Of a DNA stretch of 64,000 bases, positions 20,501 through 35,500 are shown piece by piece. The stretch comes from Stieleria maiorica (GTDB lineage: Bacteria; Planctomycetota; Planctomycetia; Pirellulales; Pirellulaceae). The position numbers and the translations under genes are program-made. The stretch is from assembly GCF_008035925.1 (NCBI RefSeq), contig NZ_CP036264.1:395774-459773 (forward strand), given 5' to 3'. Under the pieces are notes generated by a model that worked only from the letters and a program-made list of their open reading frames with translations, was not told the origin of the DNA and did not search any database. Each line of letters starts with the position of its first letter. Position 1 is the first letter of the stretch.

Positions 20501-23500
20501 GGCAACCGGCACCGGCGTGCTGGCCAACATGCCCGGGGGAACGCTGACGCTGAACAACCGAGCCACTCTCTCTTTCCGACAAGATGGTCAAAGCGGGATG
20601 GCAGCAGGGCTGGTCACCAACGCGGGGACGCTGCAGCAGATCGGAGTCGATGGTTCCAGTGTCTTCATTCCGTTCGAAAACGAAGGCATCGTGGAGGTGT
20701 TCGAGGGTCGGCTGGATATTGCGAGTAGTTTTTCAAACTTTGCCAACAACCGCTTTGCAGGTGGTCGCTACATCATCGCCGGCGAGCTGCGGTTTCCCGG
20801 TGCCGACATCCAGTCCAACGCAGCGACGATCGAATTGATCGCTCCCGGCGCCGCGATCCGCGACACCGGTGGCAATGACGCCCTGCGTGGTTTTCGTTTG
20901 AACGAAGTTGACGGGACGTTTGCGATCGCCGACGGTGTCGATATCACGGTTCCGGCGGACTTCACCAACGCGGGGATCGTCGATGTGGGGTTTGGCAGCA
21001 CGTTCTCCGTCACCGGTGACTTTATCCAAACCGGCGGCGAAACGGGCGTCGCCGAAGGCGGCTGGATCGACCCGTCAAATCAGTTCCTGCTTCAAGGCGG
21101 AACGCTCGAAGGCAACGGAATCGTCTGGTCCGATACGGTCAACTCCGGCGGTGATGTCATGCCGGGATTCGATGGGCCGGGGATACTGACGATCCGAGGA
21201 AACTACACCCAAACTTCCGGCGGCAGTCTGTCGTTCGACGTCGCGGGTACCGAATTCGGTACTCAATATGATCGCCTGGGCGTCTTCAATTCCGTGACGT
21301 TGGACGGCACGCTCAACGTGGATGTTGCCAGTACGTTCCTGCCCAGTCGCGGCGACGTCTTTGAACTGATCACCAGTTTTGGAATTCAAACGGGAGGCTT
21401 TTCGGCTTTCAACGGCCTGGTCATCGACAACAATCGTGCCCTCGTGCCGGTCCGAACCGACAACACCTATTCACTGGCCAGTGTCGTGGCCGGGATCAAA
21501 ATCGAGCCGTTGACCGGACTGACCACCACCGAAGCGGGCGGCACGGCGACCTTCACGATCCAGTTGGAAGACATTCCGGCCGCACCGGTCACGATCAACC
21601 TACAGCCCAGCGATCCCGGTGAAGGCAGCTTGGATGCCTCTTCGGTCACCTTTGACGAGAACAACTGGAACGTGCCACAAACGGTCACCATTACCGGCTT
21701 GGATGACGATGTCGACGACGGTGACAAACCCTATTCGATCCTCACCGCTCCGATCATCAGTGACGACCCGCTGTACAGCGGCCTGGATCCGTCGGACGTC
21801 AATGTGGTCAACGTCGATGATGACCAAGCCGGACTGGTTGTCAGCTCGCCCACAACGAATCAAACCAGCGAAGCAGGCGGAACGAGCGAACTGACGATCG
21901 CGTTAGAGAGCGAGCCGACGGCCAACGTGATCGTATCGGTCAATTCCAATGATTCCGGCGAAGGCGCACCGTCTCCGAGTTTGATCACGTTCACGCCTGA
22001 GGACTGGAACGTGGCACGCGCCGTCACCATCGCCGGACAGCCCGACGATGTGGACGACGGCGACATTCCGTATCAGGTGACCGTCGCGATTGAGTCATCC
22101 GCCGACACGGCCTACGCCGCGGTGGCGAGTCAAACTTTCGACCTGACCAATGCCGACGACGACACCGCCGGCATCACCGTCGCCGCGCCGACCAACTTGC
22201 AGACCAGCGAATCCGGCGCCACAGCCAGCTTTACCGTCGTCCTCGACAGCGAGCCCACCGAAAATGTCACGCTGACCGTTGAATCCAACGATTCATCCGA
22301 GGCGACGGTCACACCGCCGACCTACACCTTCACGCCGACCAATTGGGATCAGCCGCAGACGTTCACCGTCACCGGACTCGATGATTTGCTGGACGATGGT
22401 GACGTGCCCTACCAAATCACCTTCACCGCAACGACCAGCTCGGATCCGCTGTACGACGGAATTCAGCTCGATCCGCTGCCAGCGATCAATCTGAACACTC
22501 AAACCTATGACTTAGCGTTGATCGACGTCGACACCAGTGGATTGGTGTACGACTCACAAACACTGACCGTCGGCGGGACCGTTTCCGCAACGGTCACGAA
22601 CGCAGGCCCGACCGATGTCCCGGGACCGATCGAAGTCGCGTTTTTTGAGGACACGGATCGAAACGGATCGTTCAACCCGGCGGTCGACGCTATTCTCGGA
22701 ACGACCACGGTCACCGAGTCGCTGGCCAGCGGTGCAAGCCGTTCGCTCTCTGTCGCGCTGTCGGGAAGCGTTCTGTTTGTCGACAACGTGATCTGGGGCG
22801 TCGTCGATTCCGCGGACGTCGTCACGGAAATCGACGAGCTGAACAATTACGCGCGTCATGAGTGTTTTGTCGGTGGACAGCTGATCGACGTGTCCAGCAA
22901 TCTAGACGGCAGTGCACTGACCGCCAGCGGTGTCTACCAAGCAAGCGTCCCGGCCAACGCGTTCGATCGCAATACCAGTACAGGGTGGAATGCCGGCTCA
23001 CATCCGCCTGAATGGATCGAGGCCGATTTGGGAGGCACCTTCCCGCTGTCGCGCATCGAACTCTTGCCCTCACAATTACCCCAAACGGCGACGACGACGC
23101 ACGAGATTTGGGTCTCCGACACACCGATCGGGAGCAACCGTGCCGGTGCCGTCTTGGCCAAGCGGTTGACCTCCGTGACGACCAGCGGCCAATCCTTTCA
23201 CATCGAGTTTGATGAAACGATCCCCGGCCGGTATGTCCAGGTCCACACGACGTCGTCGGCCTCGTGGGTGAGCTGGTTCGAAATCAGTGTCCTTGCACAA
23301 GAACAACAGCCCGCACCGGACCTGACGGCTTCTTACATTCGAACCAACCCGGCCGGGGCATCGGTTAATGTTGTCGCGAGAGTCGGCAACGGCGGGCAAG
23401 TGCACACCGAAGCCGGTGTTCCGGTCGCATTCTACGACGGAGACCCGAGTGCCGACGGAACCCTGCTCGGCACCGTCAACACGACTCGGCGCCTCGATCC

Positions 23501-26500
23501 CGGGGAATTCGAAGATGTCACCATTTCGGTCCCCAGCAGCTTCACCCAGCTGTACGTCGTCGCCGACGACGACGGGACGGGCACCGGCACGATCGCCGAG
23601 TGCGACGAGGAGAACAATCAGGCCTTTGTCGACGCACAGCCCCGGCCCGACCTGGACGTCGATTCGGTCACCGCCGTCGGTTCGGCCCAAACCGGTGATG
23701 TGATCTCCGTCGCGTGGCGCGTCAACAACATCGGGCAAGCGTTCGCCGAAGCGTCGTGGACCGATCAAGTTTTCTTGTCCTCCGACCAGGTGCTCGATGC
23801 CGCCGACACGCTGCTCGGTCAATTGAGTCGTACCGATGATCTCGCCTTCAGCTCGCGCTACGACGCACAGATCGACGTCACGATACCGCAGGATGCGACC
23901 GGCGACCTGTTTTTGATCGTCGCAACCGATGCCGCCGGCGCTGTGATCGAACTTGATGAAGCAAACAACATTGCGACGTCAGCGATTGCGATCAGCCCCG
24001 CTCCGACACCCGACCTGCGTTTTGCATCGGCGTCGACCAGCAGCGATTCGATCCAGCCCGGTCAGCAGGTCGTGCTTCGCTGGACGGTCGAAAACCTTGG
24101 CACCGCAATCGCCGCGGCCGACTGGACCGACCAGGTCTACCTCTCGACCGACGGAACCGTGGCCGGTGGCATCCCGATCGCCAGCGTGATCCAAGACATG
24201 GCGTTGGACGTCAATCAGAATCGCACGGTCGAAAGCACCATCGTGATCCCCGATGTCGCCGACGGCCAATATCGGCTCGTCTTTACACTCGACCGAAACG
24301 ACGACTTGTTCGAGCGTGATGGGGAAACCAACAATGAATTTGTGCTGCCACAAACGATCACGGTCGGCCATCCCGACCTGACCGGAGATCTTGTCGATCC
24401 GCCCGCGGAAGTCGTCGCCGGAAGCACGCTGACGATTGATTGGATCGAAAGCCAAATCGGGTCGACGGCGACGCTCAGCGGGTTCGCGACGCGTCTGTAC
24501 CTGTCGCAGGATGATCGAGTCGACACGGGTGACGTGCTGCTCGCCGAGCGACTGGAGACGGAAATCTGGCAACCGGGAAGAACGCTGAACTCTCAAGCAG
24601 AAGTTGCCATTCCGATCGAATTGAGCGGCAATTATTTCTTGGTGTTGAGCACTGACGCGGACGACGAAATCTACGAACTGGGTGCAGAAGAGAACAACCT
24701 AGCCGCCAGCCCGATCACGCTGACCGTTCCGCCGCACGCGGATCTGGTGGCCAGCAACGTGGCCAATCCCACCATGGTGATCGGTGACCCCGCGTCGATG
24801 ACCGTCAGTTGGACGGTGACCAACAGCGGCGACGCCCCGACGAACGCCGACCGCTGGGTGGATTCGATCATCCTGTCGCCTGACGAAATCTTTGGAAACG
24901 ACGACGATCGCGTCGTCGGGCAATTCGAACGCGAGACGGCGTTGGCCAACGGCGACAGCTACGATGCTTCGGTCGACCTGACGCTGCCGTTAGGGATGTC
25001 CGGACTGTTCAACGTCTTTGTTCAGTCGGACTCGCAGGGAGACGTGTTCGAAGACGGCAAAACAGCCAACAACAACGCCCGCGCTGCGGGACAGGTCGAC
25101 ATCACACCGGCGCCGTACGCCGACCTGGTCGTTTCTTCGATCACGGTGCCGCCGCAAGCATCCAGCGGCGGACCGCTCGAGGTCAGCTGGGAAGTGGCCA
25201 ACCAGGGCATCGCCGCAACCGACGTGGCGAGTTGGAGCGACATCATTCGGCTTGCGCGTAAACCCGACGGGACGGACCTGTTGCATGCATTCGATCTGGT
25301 TTCCGGGGATCGAAGCATCGCCGTAAGCAGCAGCCACTTTGGCGTGCTGGATGTTGATCAGAGCTATCGGCGGACCAGCCAGATTGCGTTGCCCAATGGA
25401 CTGGAAGGCACGTTCTATGTCGTCGTTTCCACCGGAACGTTTTCCAGTGTTTTCGAACATCGTTTCGGCGGCAACAACGGTTTGATCTCCGATGCGACCG
25501 ACGTCACCGTTGCGCCCTCGCCCGATCTGGTTGTCGAGTCGATCACCGCACCGCCCGAAGCCAAGTCGGGTACGAAGATCGATGTCGAGTGGACGGTCCG
25601 CAACACCGGTAGCGCAGCGGCCGATGGGCGTTGGAGTGACCGAGTGTCGCTCAAGCCCGTGGGCGATCCCGATGCGAATCTCATCAGCTTGGGCATTTTC
25701 GAAACCTCGCTGTCGCTCGACCCCGGTTTGTCCTACACCCGCGCCGAACAGTTTTCGATTGCCGCCGAACTGGAGGGTGCGTTCCAGGTCGTCGTGCATT
25801 CGAACTTTACCGACGCACTGTATGAACACGCGGATGCCGCCGACAACAACGTCAGCGAAGACGATGGAATCATCGTCGTCAGTCACCCTCCACGTCCGGA
25901 TCTTCAAGTCACCGATATCATTGCGCCGACGAACGTTCCGGCGGGTGGAACCATCGCGGCCACCTACATCGTGACCAACCGCGGAACGGAGACGACGAAG
26001 GGACGCTGGAAAGATCGGGTTTACCTGTCGCTCGACAATCGGATCACCAGCGACGACATCGAACTGGGCACCTTTGGCAATGCTGCCGCTTTGGCTCCCA
26101 ATGAATCCTATCAGGTTTCGATCGATCCGTACGTTGTCCCGGGGCGGTTCCGCGGCGATGTGTTTGTGTTGGTGCAAACGGACATCGACGATTCGATCGA
26201 AGAATACCCGGATGAAGACAATAACGTTGCCACGCATTCGTTCTTCGCCGAAGCACTTCCCCCGGCCGACCTGGTCACCTCCGGCGTCGTCGCCCCTGAC
26301 GAAGTCTTTGAAGGAACGACGATCGACGTTTCCTACACCGTCACCAACCTCGGACTTGGCGAGACAAACGTCGACTCCTGGAATGACACGATCTGGCTGA
26401 CCGTTGATCGAAACCGTCCAGACGTTCGGACCGACGATATTTTGTTGGGCACGTTCTCGCACTCCGGATCACTGGCCATCGGCGAAGACTACCAGGCGAC

Positions 26501-29500
26501 TCATCGGGTGACCCTGCCGAGAATCGATGGCCGCGATTTTAATGCCGGCCAATGGCAAATCACTGTTTGGTCGGATGCCTACGACGTCGTGATCGAAGAC
26601 ACCCGAGACATCAATGCGAATCCCGATGACCCGAACGAACTGGATAGCAACAACTACAAGTCGCGGTCGATCACGGTGCTGCCGATACCACCTGCGGATT
26701 TGGTCGTCGACAGCGTCGTTGCACCGGCAAACGTTGTCGCCGGTACGGCCCTCGCCGTCGAGTGGACGGTACGAAACCAAGGCGATACCGCAACTCAAGG
26801 GGATACCTGGTACGACTCGGTCTATGTTTCGACGCATGCCGATCGGCGGCATCCTGACGCCCGAACGTGGAGCCTTGGGACGTTCACTCATCAGGGTCGG
26901 TTGGATGCAGACCAACATTACAGCGCGGAAGCCGTCTTTGATTTGACACCGGAAATCTTTGGCAACCACGTCATTGTCGAGACCGACACCAGATCCCCCG
27001 GCATCTATGAAGGCCTGTTCGAAGACAACAACGAGCGATCGACCGAGATCGAGATCAGCCGGGCCGCCGCCGACTTGCAGATTACCAACATCGACTTGCC
27101 AGCGTCGAGCGAATCGGGCGAATACGTCGATCTCAGTTGGACGGTGACCAACGTCGGTGCGCCCGTCTGGTCCGGCACCACGTACTGGACCGATTATGTG
27201 TACCTGTCACGGTTTCCCGAGTTCCAACTCAGCGAGTCGACGCTGGTTCGAAAACAAATCCATCGCAGTGACACCCCGCTGGGAACCGGGGAAAGCTACA
27301 CCGAGTCAACGCAAATCCGCATGCCTCGCGGTGCCGATGGCGAATATTACGTGTATGTCTGGACGGATGCACTGCCGATTCCGGATCCACGCCCCCACGA
27401 ACCGGTCGTCCCATCAATGGACAACGGTTCCAGTGAAGCGTTTTATGCGGGAACGAACGGATGGGGACGCGGTGCAGTGTACGAAGGTGGGCGATTGCAA
27501 AACGGTGGGTTCGCCGCCAATGAATTCAACAACCGAGATTCTCGCGCCATCGAAGTCTCCTATTCGGAACCAGATCTAAGCATCACCTCGTTGACCGTCC
27601 CCTCGGGCACCGCTGAATCCAGTCAATCCATCACCGTTAATTGGACCGTGCAGAACATCGGCACGGCCGCTACCTACTCGCGCCCCGGCACGGATCTTGC
27701 TGAGACCGCGTGGCCGGATCGCGTCTTTCTTTCCCGCGATGAATCATTGGACTCGTCTGACTGGTTATTAGGTTCAAGAGACGGCTTCGGTGCCAACGGA
27801 AAGGTGCTCGGTGTCGGTGAAACCTACAGTCGGTCGCTCGATGTGCGCCTACCTCAAGGGATCGACGGCGACTTCTATCTGATCGTCGACGTCGACTCAA
27901 AGTTCACCCGTGCACGCTTCCCCAAAGTCGACGGAAGCGGTATTGAGTTCAGGGCCGGCGGCTCTTCGGCAACAGATTGCTTGGCGATCTTCCGCAACGA
28001 CATCGTCAGCTGCGGCGACACTCCGATGGCAGTCGTGCTGGAATTCGACGGCGAGGCTGATAACACGGCCAAGGCATTCTTGCCGATCGAACTGACAGAC
28101 CCGCCGGACCTGCAGGTGACATCCGTCGCGGTGCCGCCGCGTCTGCTCGCCGGAAAGTCCTTCGACGTCCAATACACCGTCAGCAACCTTGGCGCAGGAG
28201 ACACGCCGCCGAACCAGGCCAGTTGGACCGATTTAGTTTATCTCTCTCGCGACCCATTCCTGGACAGAAAGACGGATCTGTACCTCGGATCGGGATCTCA
28301 TTCGGGTGGATTAACGACGGGGCAATCCTATACGGCGACGCAATCCGTTCGCGCCCCGCGGGATCTGCAAGGTCCTTACTACGTGATCGTCATCACTGAC
28401 CCAATTCTCAATAACCGTTTCCCCGATGGCAACGTGTTTGAGTTGGACAAGGAATTCAACAACTGGTTCGCCGGCAAGCCGCCGACCGTGATTGAGCTTC
28501 CTCCGCCGGCGGACCTGCAAGTCGATTCGATCAGCATTCCGCAAACTGGAAAATCGGGCGAAGACGTCCAGATCACTTGGTCGGTCACCAATCATGGCCC
28601 CGAACCGGCAACCGGTCCATGGTCGGACGCGTTGTATCTTTCCGAGGATGCGATCTGGGACATTGGTGACATCCCACTGGGGCGAACTGCGTTTCCGGGA
28701 ATCGTCGAAAACAACGCAACCCGCTTTTCGATGGCCGTCGGTGAGACCTACACCTCCACGCTGACCGCCACGTTGCCGCCGGCGAAACCTGGGCAATACC
28801 GCGTCATCACGCGGACGGATATTTTCGATGATGTCTTCGAAGCTGAAAACGAACTCAACAATCAAACCGCGTCTCCCGGAACCATCGAGCTTTCCGTCGA
28901 TGCATTGACGCCCGGAGTCCCGCTGGCAACCACGCTCAGCACCGGCCAGGTGCGTTTGTACGAAGTCCAAGTCGGTGCCGGCGAGACCTTGCGTGTTTCG
29001 ATTGAGTCCGACGCTAAAGATGCAGCCAACGAAATCTTCATTCGCTTTCGTGATGTTCCCAATGGCATCGCCTACGACGCAGCCTACTCCGGTCAATTGG
29101 CTGCCGATCAGAGCGCGACCATCGCGACCACCGAACCCGGATCCTACTTCGTCTTGGTGCGGGGTTATTCCCAGCCCGCCGATGACACGCCGGTCACACT
29201 CACCGCGGAGTTGCTTCCGTTCCAAGTGACGGATGTGAACACCGATGTCGGTGGTGATTCGCGTTGGGTGACGACCACGATTCACGGCGCAAAGTTCGAC
29301 GAGAACGCGATTCCGAAACTGGTTCGACCGCGGTTCGGTGAATTCGAACCGGTCGACTACAAAGTCCTCGACAGCACTCGGATCCTCGCGACGTTTGATT
29401 TGCGCGATGCCCCCCGTGGTCTGTACGATGTCAAGGTCATCAACCCCGACGGCGAAGAAGCTTCCTTGCCGTACCGATATCTGATCGAACGCGCGATCGA

Positions 29501-32500
29501 GCACGACGTGTCGGTCGGACTGGGAGGACCACGAGTTCTCAATCCCGGCGAAGTGGGCACCTACAGCTTCTCCGTCGACAACCGCAGCAACGTCGACACT
29601 CCCTACGTGTATTTCACGATTGGCGTTCCTGAACTCGGCACCAATCCCGATCTGTTTGATTTCCGTTACGCCGCGTTCACATCGAACTTGCGTGGTCGAC
29701 CCGATGGCGAAGCGTTGGATGACGTGCCGTGGGCGAGCCTGGATTCAGCGATCACGACACCCCAGGACGACAGCTTTCAGACCGACGCGATTGGCCAGAT
29801 CACCGCCGCCGGAGTGATTCCGGATCTTACGGTGGGCGATTTCGCAGGACTGACATTTAACGTCCACACCTATCCCGGCCTGCAAGAGCTGATTGATCAA
29901 GAAGAAAATGAGTTTCTTGCCGCAATGGATCGGTTCTACGAAATGCTCAGCACGCTCGTCAGCGATCAACAGAAGCTTGATGAATTGTTTCCGCAACTGA
30001 GCGAAGCCTACGCCGAGTATGCCGGTTCGTTCATGGATACGATCGACCCGATTTTGATCGCGTTCCAGTTTCACATCCGAGCGTCGGCCACCGCAGTGGA
30101 TCGCGACGAGTTCATCGCATTGCAAACCCAGGAGTCACTGGCGCTTCGCGATGCCGTTTTGGACGATCCCGATGCCTCGCCCGCGCTGCGTGTTCTGGCG
30201 GCCGACCGTGATACCTGGGCTGACGCTTATCTTGCCGCACTCGAAGAAGGCGGTTTACTGCGTCCCGAAGATGATGTGCCGCCGGTGCGCGAAAACCCGA
30301 AGGTGATCAGTCTTGCGGCCGTGTTGTCGACCGGTGTCCTCGCCGGCCCCGTCGGCGAAGAAATTCAGACCGCTGGCAGTCTGCTCGAATTCTTCGATCA
30401 CATCCGTCGCTGGTACGGTGACGATGCGGGACTCGCGGAAACCTCCAATCCCGAGGCGACGTATGCCAACGAAGTGGATCCGGCCGCATTTGACTTGAAT
30501 CAAAGTCGGCAGACGCACTTTCAATCCTTCAATATCTACGTTCCTTTTTCGAACAAGCTGGGATCGGCGGCACTCGACGTTCCTCCCGGCGCCGAACTCT
30601 CTCCGCCGAACTTTGCCCGCTTCTTAGAGGGGACGGGTGCCGAAACGCCGGGTGCGACCTTGATCGGCCCCTTTGGTTTTGGCGAACAACAATTTGTTCC
30701 CGCGACGGCGCCGTTGCCCTACACCATCCAATTTCAGAACGATGCATCCGCATCTTCGGCAACGAACGATCTGCGTGTGATCACGGAACTGGATGAAGAT
30801 GTCGATATCCAGTCGTTCCGCCTCGGTGATTTGAAGCTCGGCGATGTTCAAGTACACATTCCCGACGACCGGGCAACGTTTCAAGGCGATTTCGACTTTA
30901 CCGAAAGCAAGGGCTTTGTGCTCCGTGTCACGGCCGGCGTCGACTTGGGAACACGGATCGCAAGCTGGAGACTGCAAGCGATCGATCCGGCCACCGGTGA
31001 ATTGGTGCGAGACGGCGACATCGGCTTATTGCCGCCAAACGATGCACGTGGACGCGGCGCGGGTTTTGTCACTTACGAAGTCAATCCCGCCGCGGATCTG
31101 GACGTCGACAATGAGGTCACTGCCTCGGCACGTGTCATCTTGAACAACGCACCACCGATGCAGACCAACGCGACCTCGCATCGCGTCGACGTCGCCGCTC
31201 CGCTAACCACTCTCTCGACGACTCCGATCGGCGCCGACGGCAGTCGATTCCAAGTTGATTGGAATGCAAATGATGAAACCGATGGATCGGGTGTCAAGCA
31301 CGTCACGGTTTACGTTGCCAAAGACGGCGGCGATTTCGAGATCTGGCAACGTCAGTCCACCGAATCGAGTGGTATTTATGTGGGGACTCCCGGCAGCACC
31401 TACGAGTTCCTTGCGCTTGCGACCGACAATGCGGGTAATCAGGAATCGCCTCGCTTGGGGACCGCGGTGCCGGCTGACGGTTCGCAAGTGAATCTGGGCA
31501 CGACCAATCGTTTTGATCGAACCAGCGCGCCGCTGCCACCGGCGCCCGAACCGGTCGAGACGCCGTCGACCAACGAACTGTTTCTTGCCGCTCAGTCGGC
31601 AGTCCCATCTGCCGGAAATACGTCCGAGTTCGCGAGCGTGTTGCATCCCTTCGCCGCTCGCCAATTCGCCAGCGGCATCCCGACCAGCGAAGCGGGAATC
31701 GGGCCGATGGCAATCGCGGTTCGAGACGACGGGACGACGCTGATCAGTGGCGGCGTCGGACGCAATTTCTTGTACGAGGTGTCGATCGAAGGCGGCAGCG
31801 TCGGCAACGCAGTCACCGAGTTGTCCCATCCCATTTTCGATCTCCAGTTCGATACCAATGGTGGATTGTGGGCGGCAACCGGTGGCGGACCGCTGTTGCT
31901 ACTTAACGGGGAAACCGGGGCGATCGAGCGAGAATTTGGTGAAGGGGTCACGCAATCACTGGCGGTCGACCCGACCAGCGGTGACGTGTTTGTCTCCACC
32001 GCTCGCGGCATTGCCCGCTTTGATCCGGTCGACGAGACCTTCACTCCGTTCAGCAATTTGCGTGTTGGCAATCTGACATTCGATCCCGAGGGCGTGCTTT
32101 GGGGAGCGACATGGCCCAGCCGTGAGACGGTCGTACGTTTCGCCGACGACGGAACGCCGGAACCGATCCTGGATTTCGAAATCCCGATCGACAGTTTGAC
32201 CTTCGGCGTCCCCGGAACCGACCTGGAAGGCTTGCTGTTCATCAGCAGCAACAGCGGCAAGCGAGGCGCCGGCGGCGAGCTCATCATGGTCGACCTCGCC
32301 ACACGGCAACAAACCCCAGTCGCCACCGGAGGCACCCGCGGCGACATCGTCAAAGCCACCGCCGACGGCCGACTGTTGATCAGCCAAACCAACCAAGTCG
32401 ACGTCCTCCAACCCCTCGTCGCCCCCAAAGTCGCCTTCACCAACCCACCTCAAGACGCCGTCGTCGCGCTGCCGCAATTTCAGATCATGGTGACTTTCGA

Positions 32501-35500
32501 TCAGCGTATGAATACCGAGTCGGCGACCGATTCGGGATCGGTGCTAAACCCCTACAATTATCTCTTGACCTCGGGTGTGTCCGGCTCGCTTGAAATCGAA
32601 GAAATCCAATACGACGAGGTGACAAACACGGTCGCTATTTCGTTCTCTAGTTTTGAGCCTGGGCAATATGACTTTGTGGTGTTCAACACGGTTGAAAGTG
32701 CCAGCGGAATTCTATTGGCGGAGGAATATGCGACGTCTTTTCTCGCCATCTCTGACTTCTCTCAGTTTCTTGACATCGAATTTGACGCATCGCGATCTCA
32801 CCGAGGTGCAGAAACAGTTTCCATCGACGTGACACTCACAAACTCATCGATTAATGATGTTGCCGTTCCACTCTATCTGGTCCTGGACCCCATTTCGGGT
32901 TTTAGCGGTGTGCCTACGGCAACGATATTCGATCAAAACAACGATGTCTGGTTGCTCGACCTGAGCGACAGTGTCGCTGGCGGATTTCTGTCCCCCGGCG
33001 AAACCACGATAGCCAAAACAGTCTCGGTGCAAAACAGTGAGATCCAACGGGTATTGTTTGAATACGGGATCTACTCTCTTCCGAGTAACAACCAAAAGCC
33101 CGTTTTCGCATCGACCCCCAACACCCAGGCCGATGTGGGGACGATGTATCAATATACGGCGCAAGCGAACGATCCAGATGGATCGCATCTGCGTTACTTG
33201 TTGGCGAAGGGGCCGTCAGGCATGCAGATCGACGACAATTCCGGTTTGGTGACTTGGCAGCCCGACGCCGGATCCAAAGAATCGGTGGTGGTGGAGATTC
33301 ACGCCTACGATACGAGGAACGCATATGCCACCCAAAAATTCATCATCAACGTTTCTGGCGTCAACCAACCTCCGGTCATCGAAGGGCTACTCGATTCGTA
33401 CACGGTGAGCGAAGGCCAAGCGTTGACGATTCCGATCCTGGTCAGCGATGACAACGCGGATCCGATTTTCGTGTGGGCATCCGAGCTACCACCAGGAGCC
33501 GTTTACGATGACCAGATCAAAGCGATCGTTTGGACACCGGGCTTAAACGATGCCGGCATCTACCCCTCGGTCAGTATCTTTGCCGACGACGGCCTTTCCA
33601 TTTCCAAGTCGACCACCACCATCGTGGTCGAACCACTCAACCAACCCCCACAGTTATTGTTACCCGAACGTCTGCCCGGACGAGAGGGCGAGACCATAAG
33701 GTATCACGTTGACGCGTTTGATCCCGAGGGCGAGCGTCTGGCGTTTCGAAGCAACTCACTGCCACCAGGCGCGGTGCTGGATCCAGAGACTGGGATCTTT
33801 TCGTGGGTACCGGAGTTTTTCCAGGCCGGAGACTATGACGTTGTATTCGAAGTCAGCGACGGCTTGCATTGGACACAAGAGTCTGTCCTCGTCTCGGTTT
33901 CGAACGCCAATGCAGCGCCCTACTTTGGTGGGGCTCGGGACTTCGTCATTCAAGAAGGCCAGGACATTCGGTTTCGTACGACCGCGTTCGACCCCGATAA
34001 TCCAGGCTACATCGGACCCCTGCCTGCTTCCGACGGTTCGCTCGAATTACTCGATGGCGACGCATCCACCGTCACTTACGCGGCCACAAACCTTCCGCCC
34101 GGATCTCAGTTCGATCCGACATCGGCAGAGTTTTATTGGCAGACCGGATTCAACGAATCGGGATTTTACCGCTTTACGGTCCGAGCCAGCGACGACGGCG
34201 ATGGAGTTGACACGGGGCAATCGGCTGCCGCGGAGTACACCGTCACGGTCCTCAATGCAAACCGCCCTCCGGTAATTGAGCCAATTAACAACGTACAACT
34301 CGATCGCGATGAAACGCTCACACTGGCGATCCGCGCCACGGACTTGGACTTTAATCCGATTACTTTGTCTGCGAGTGGTCTACCTGGATATCCGCTACCG
34401 GACTTCGTGAGTTTTGCTGCGGGAAACGACGGTCGCGGGACCTTCACCTTCACACCTGGGATCAACGATCGCGGCAATTATCCAATCACCGTGCGAGCCG
34501 AAGACGATGGAGACGGAGATCCGAGCAAAAGTCATGTTGATTTTCAAACCTTCGTGGTGACCGTAAATTCAACAAACGAGCCACCGGTGCTCTCACCCAT
34601 CGGTGATAAAGTGGTCATCGCTGGTGAAACAGTTCAGTTTTCCGTCAACGTCACAGATCTGGACGAAGACGGACTGACGTTTTCAACGGCTGGACTTCCT
34701 CAGGGAGCCACTTTGGTCCCAACGTCAAGCTACGGCCAGGCGATTTTCCTTTGGACAACCGGTGGCGACGACATCGGTATTCACCCGGTGACGGTGACCG
34801 TCCAGGACAGCGGGAACGGCAATCCTGCCAACCTCTTCTCTGCCGAAGAAACGATTCGGCTGCTTGTCAGGGAATCGAACCAGTCTCCCTCGCTGGATCC
34901 TCCGAGCGGCCTTCAGCTTCACGAACTCGAGGACTGGTCGCTTCAGCTGACGGCCTCGGATCCCGACGGTGACACGGTGACATTTTCGGCTCAAGGACTG
35001 CCGCCGGGTGCCAAACTCAATGCGGCGACGGGTCAGGTTTCTTGGACGCCCAATCTTTTCCAAGCCGGCCGGTATCCCGATGTGGTTTTCTCGGTATCAG
35101 ACGGCAATGCCGTTGCTTCCGCATCGGTTGAGTTGGTGGTCCACAACAACAATCAGGCTCCCATCCTTACACCACCTCAGATGGAAACCATCTTTGAAGG
35201 TGAAAGGATCGAATTGACGCTCAATGCGGATGACATTGATGGCGATGCGATTCGACTGAGTGCCGCAAACTTGCCAGCAGGCGCCGCACTGGACACCGCT
35301 TCGGGCGAATTCGCGTGGCAGCCCAACTTTGAGCAAGCGGGGACATACGTCATCGACGTCACTGCCAGTGACGATTCCGGCGGTTCCGACACGGTGGAAT
35401 TGGTTCTCTCGGTCGTCGATGTCAATCTCGCCCCCTCGATTGACGTCGGGAATCAGGAAGCAATCGTGGGGCAACCGCTTCAGTTCGTGATCGAGGCGTT

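Noticed and set aside
15100-20700. Regular repeats as a CRISPR or tandem satellite
   Set aside because: Repeat units are hundreds of bases long, stay in frame and encode beta-helix protein, so they are coding repeats.
24990-26462. 490-codon minus-strand frame, and a 397-codon one at 28311-29504
   Set aside because: Antisense to the CARDB-like repeats of the giant gene; the regular sense codon pattern creates open antisense frames.
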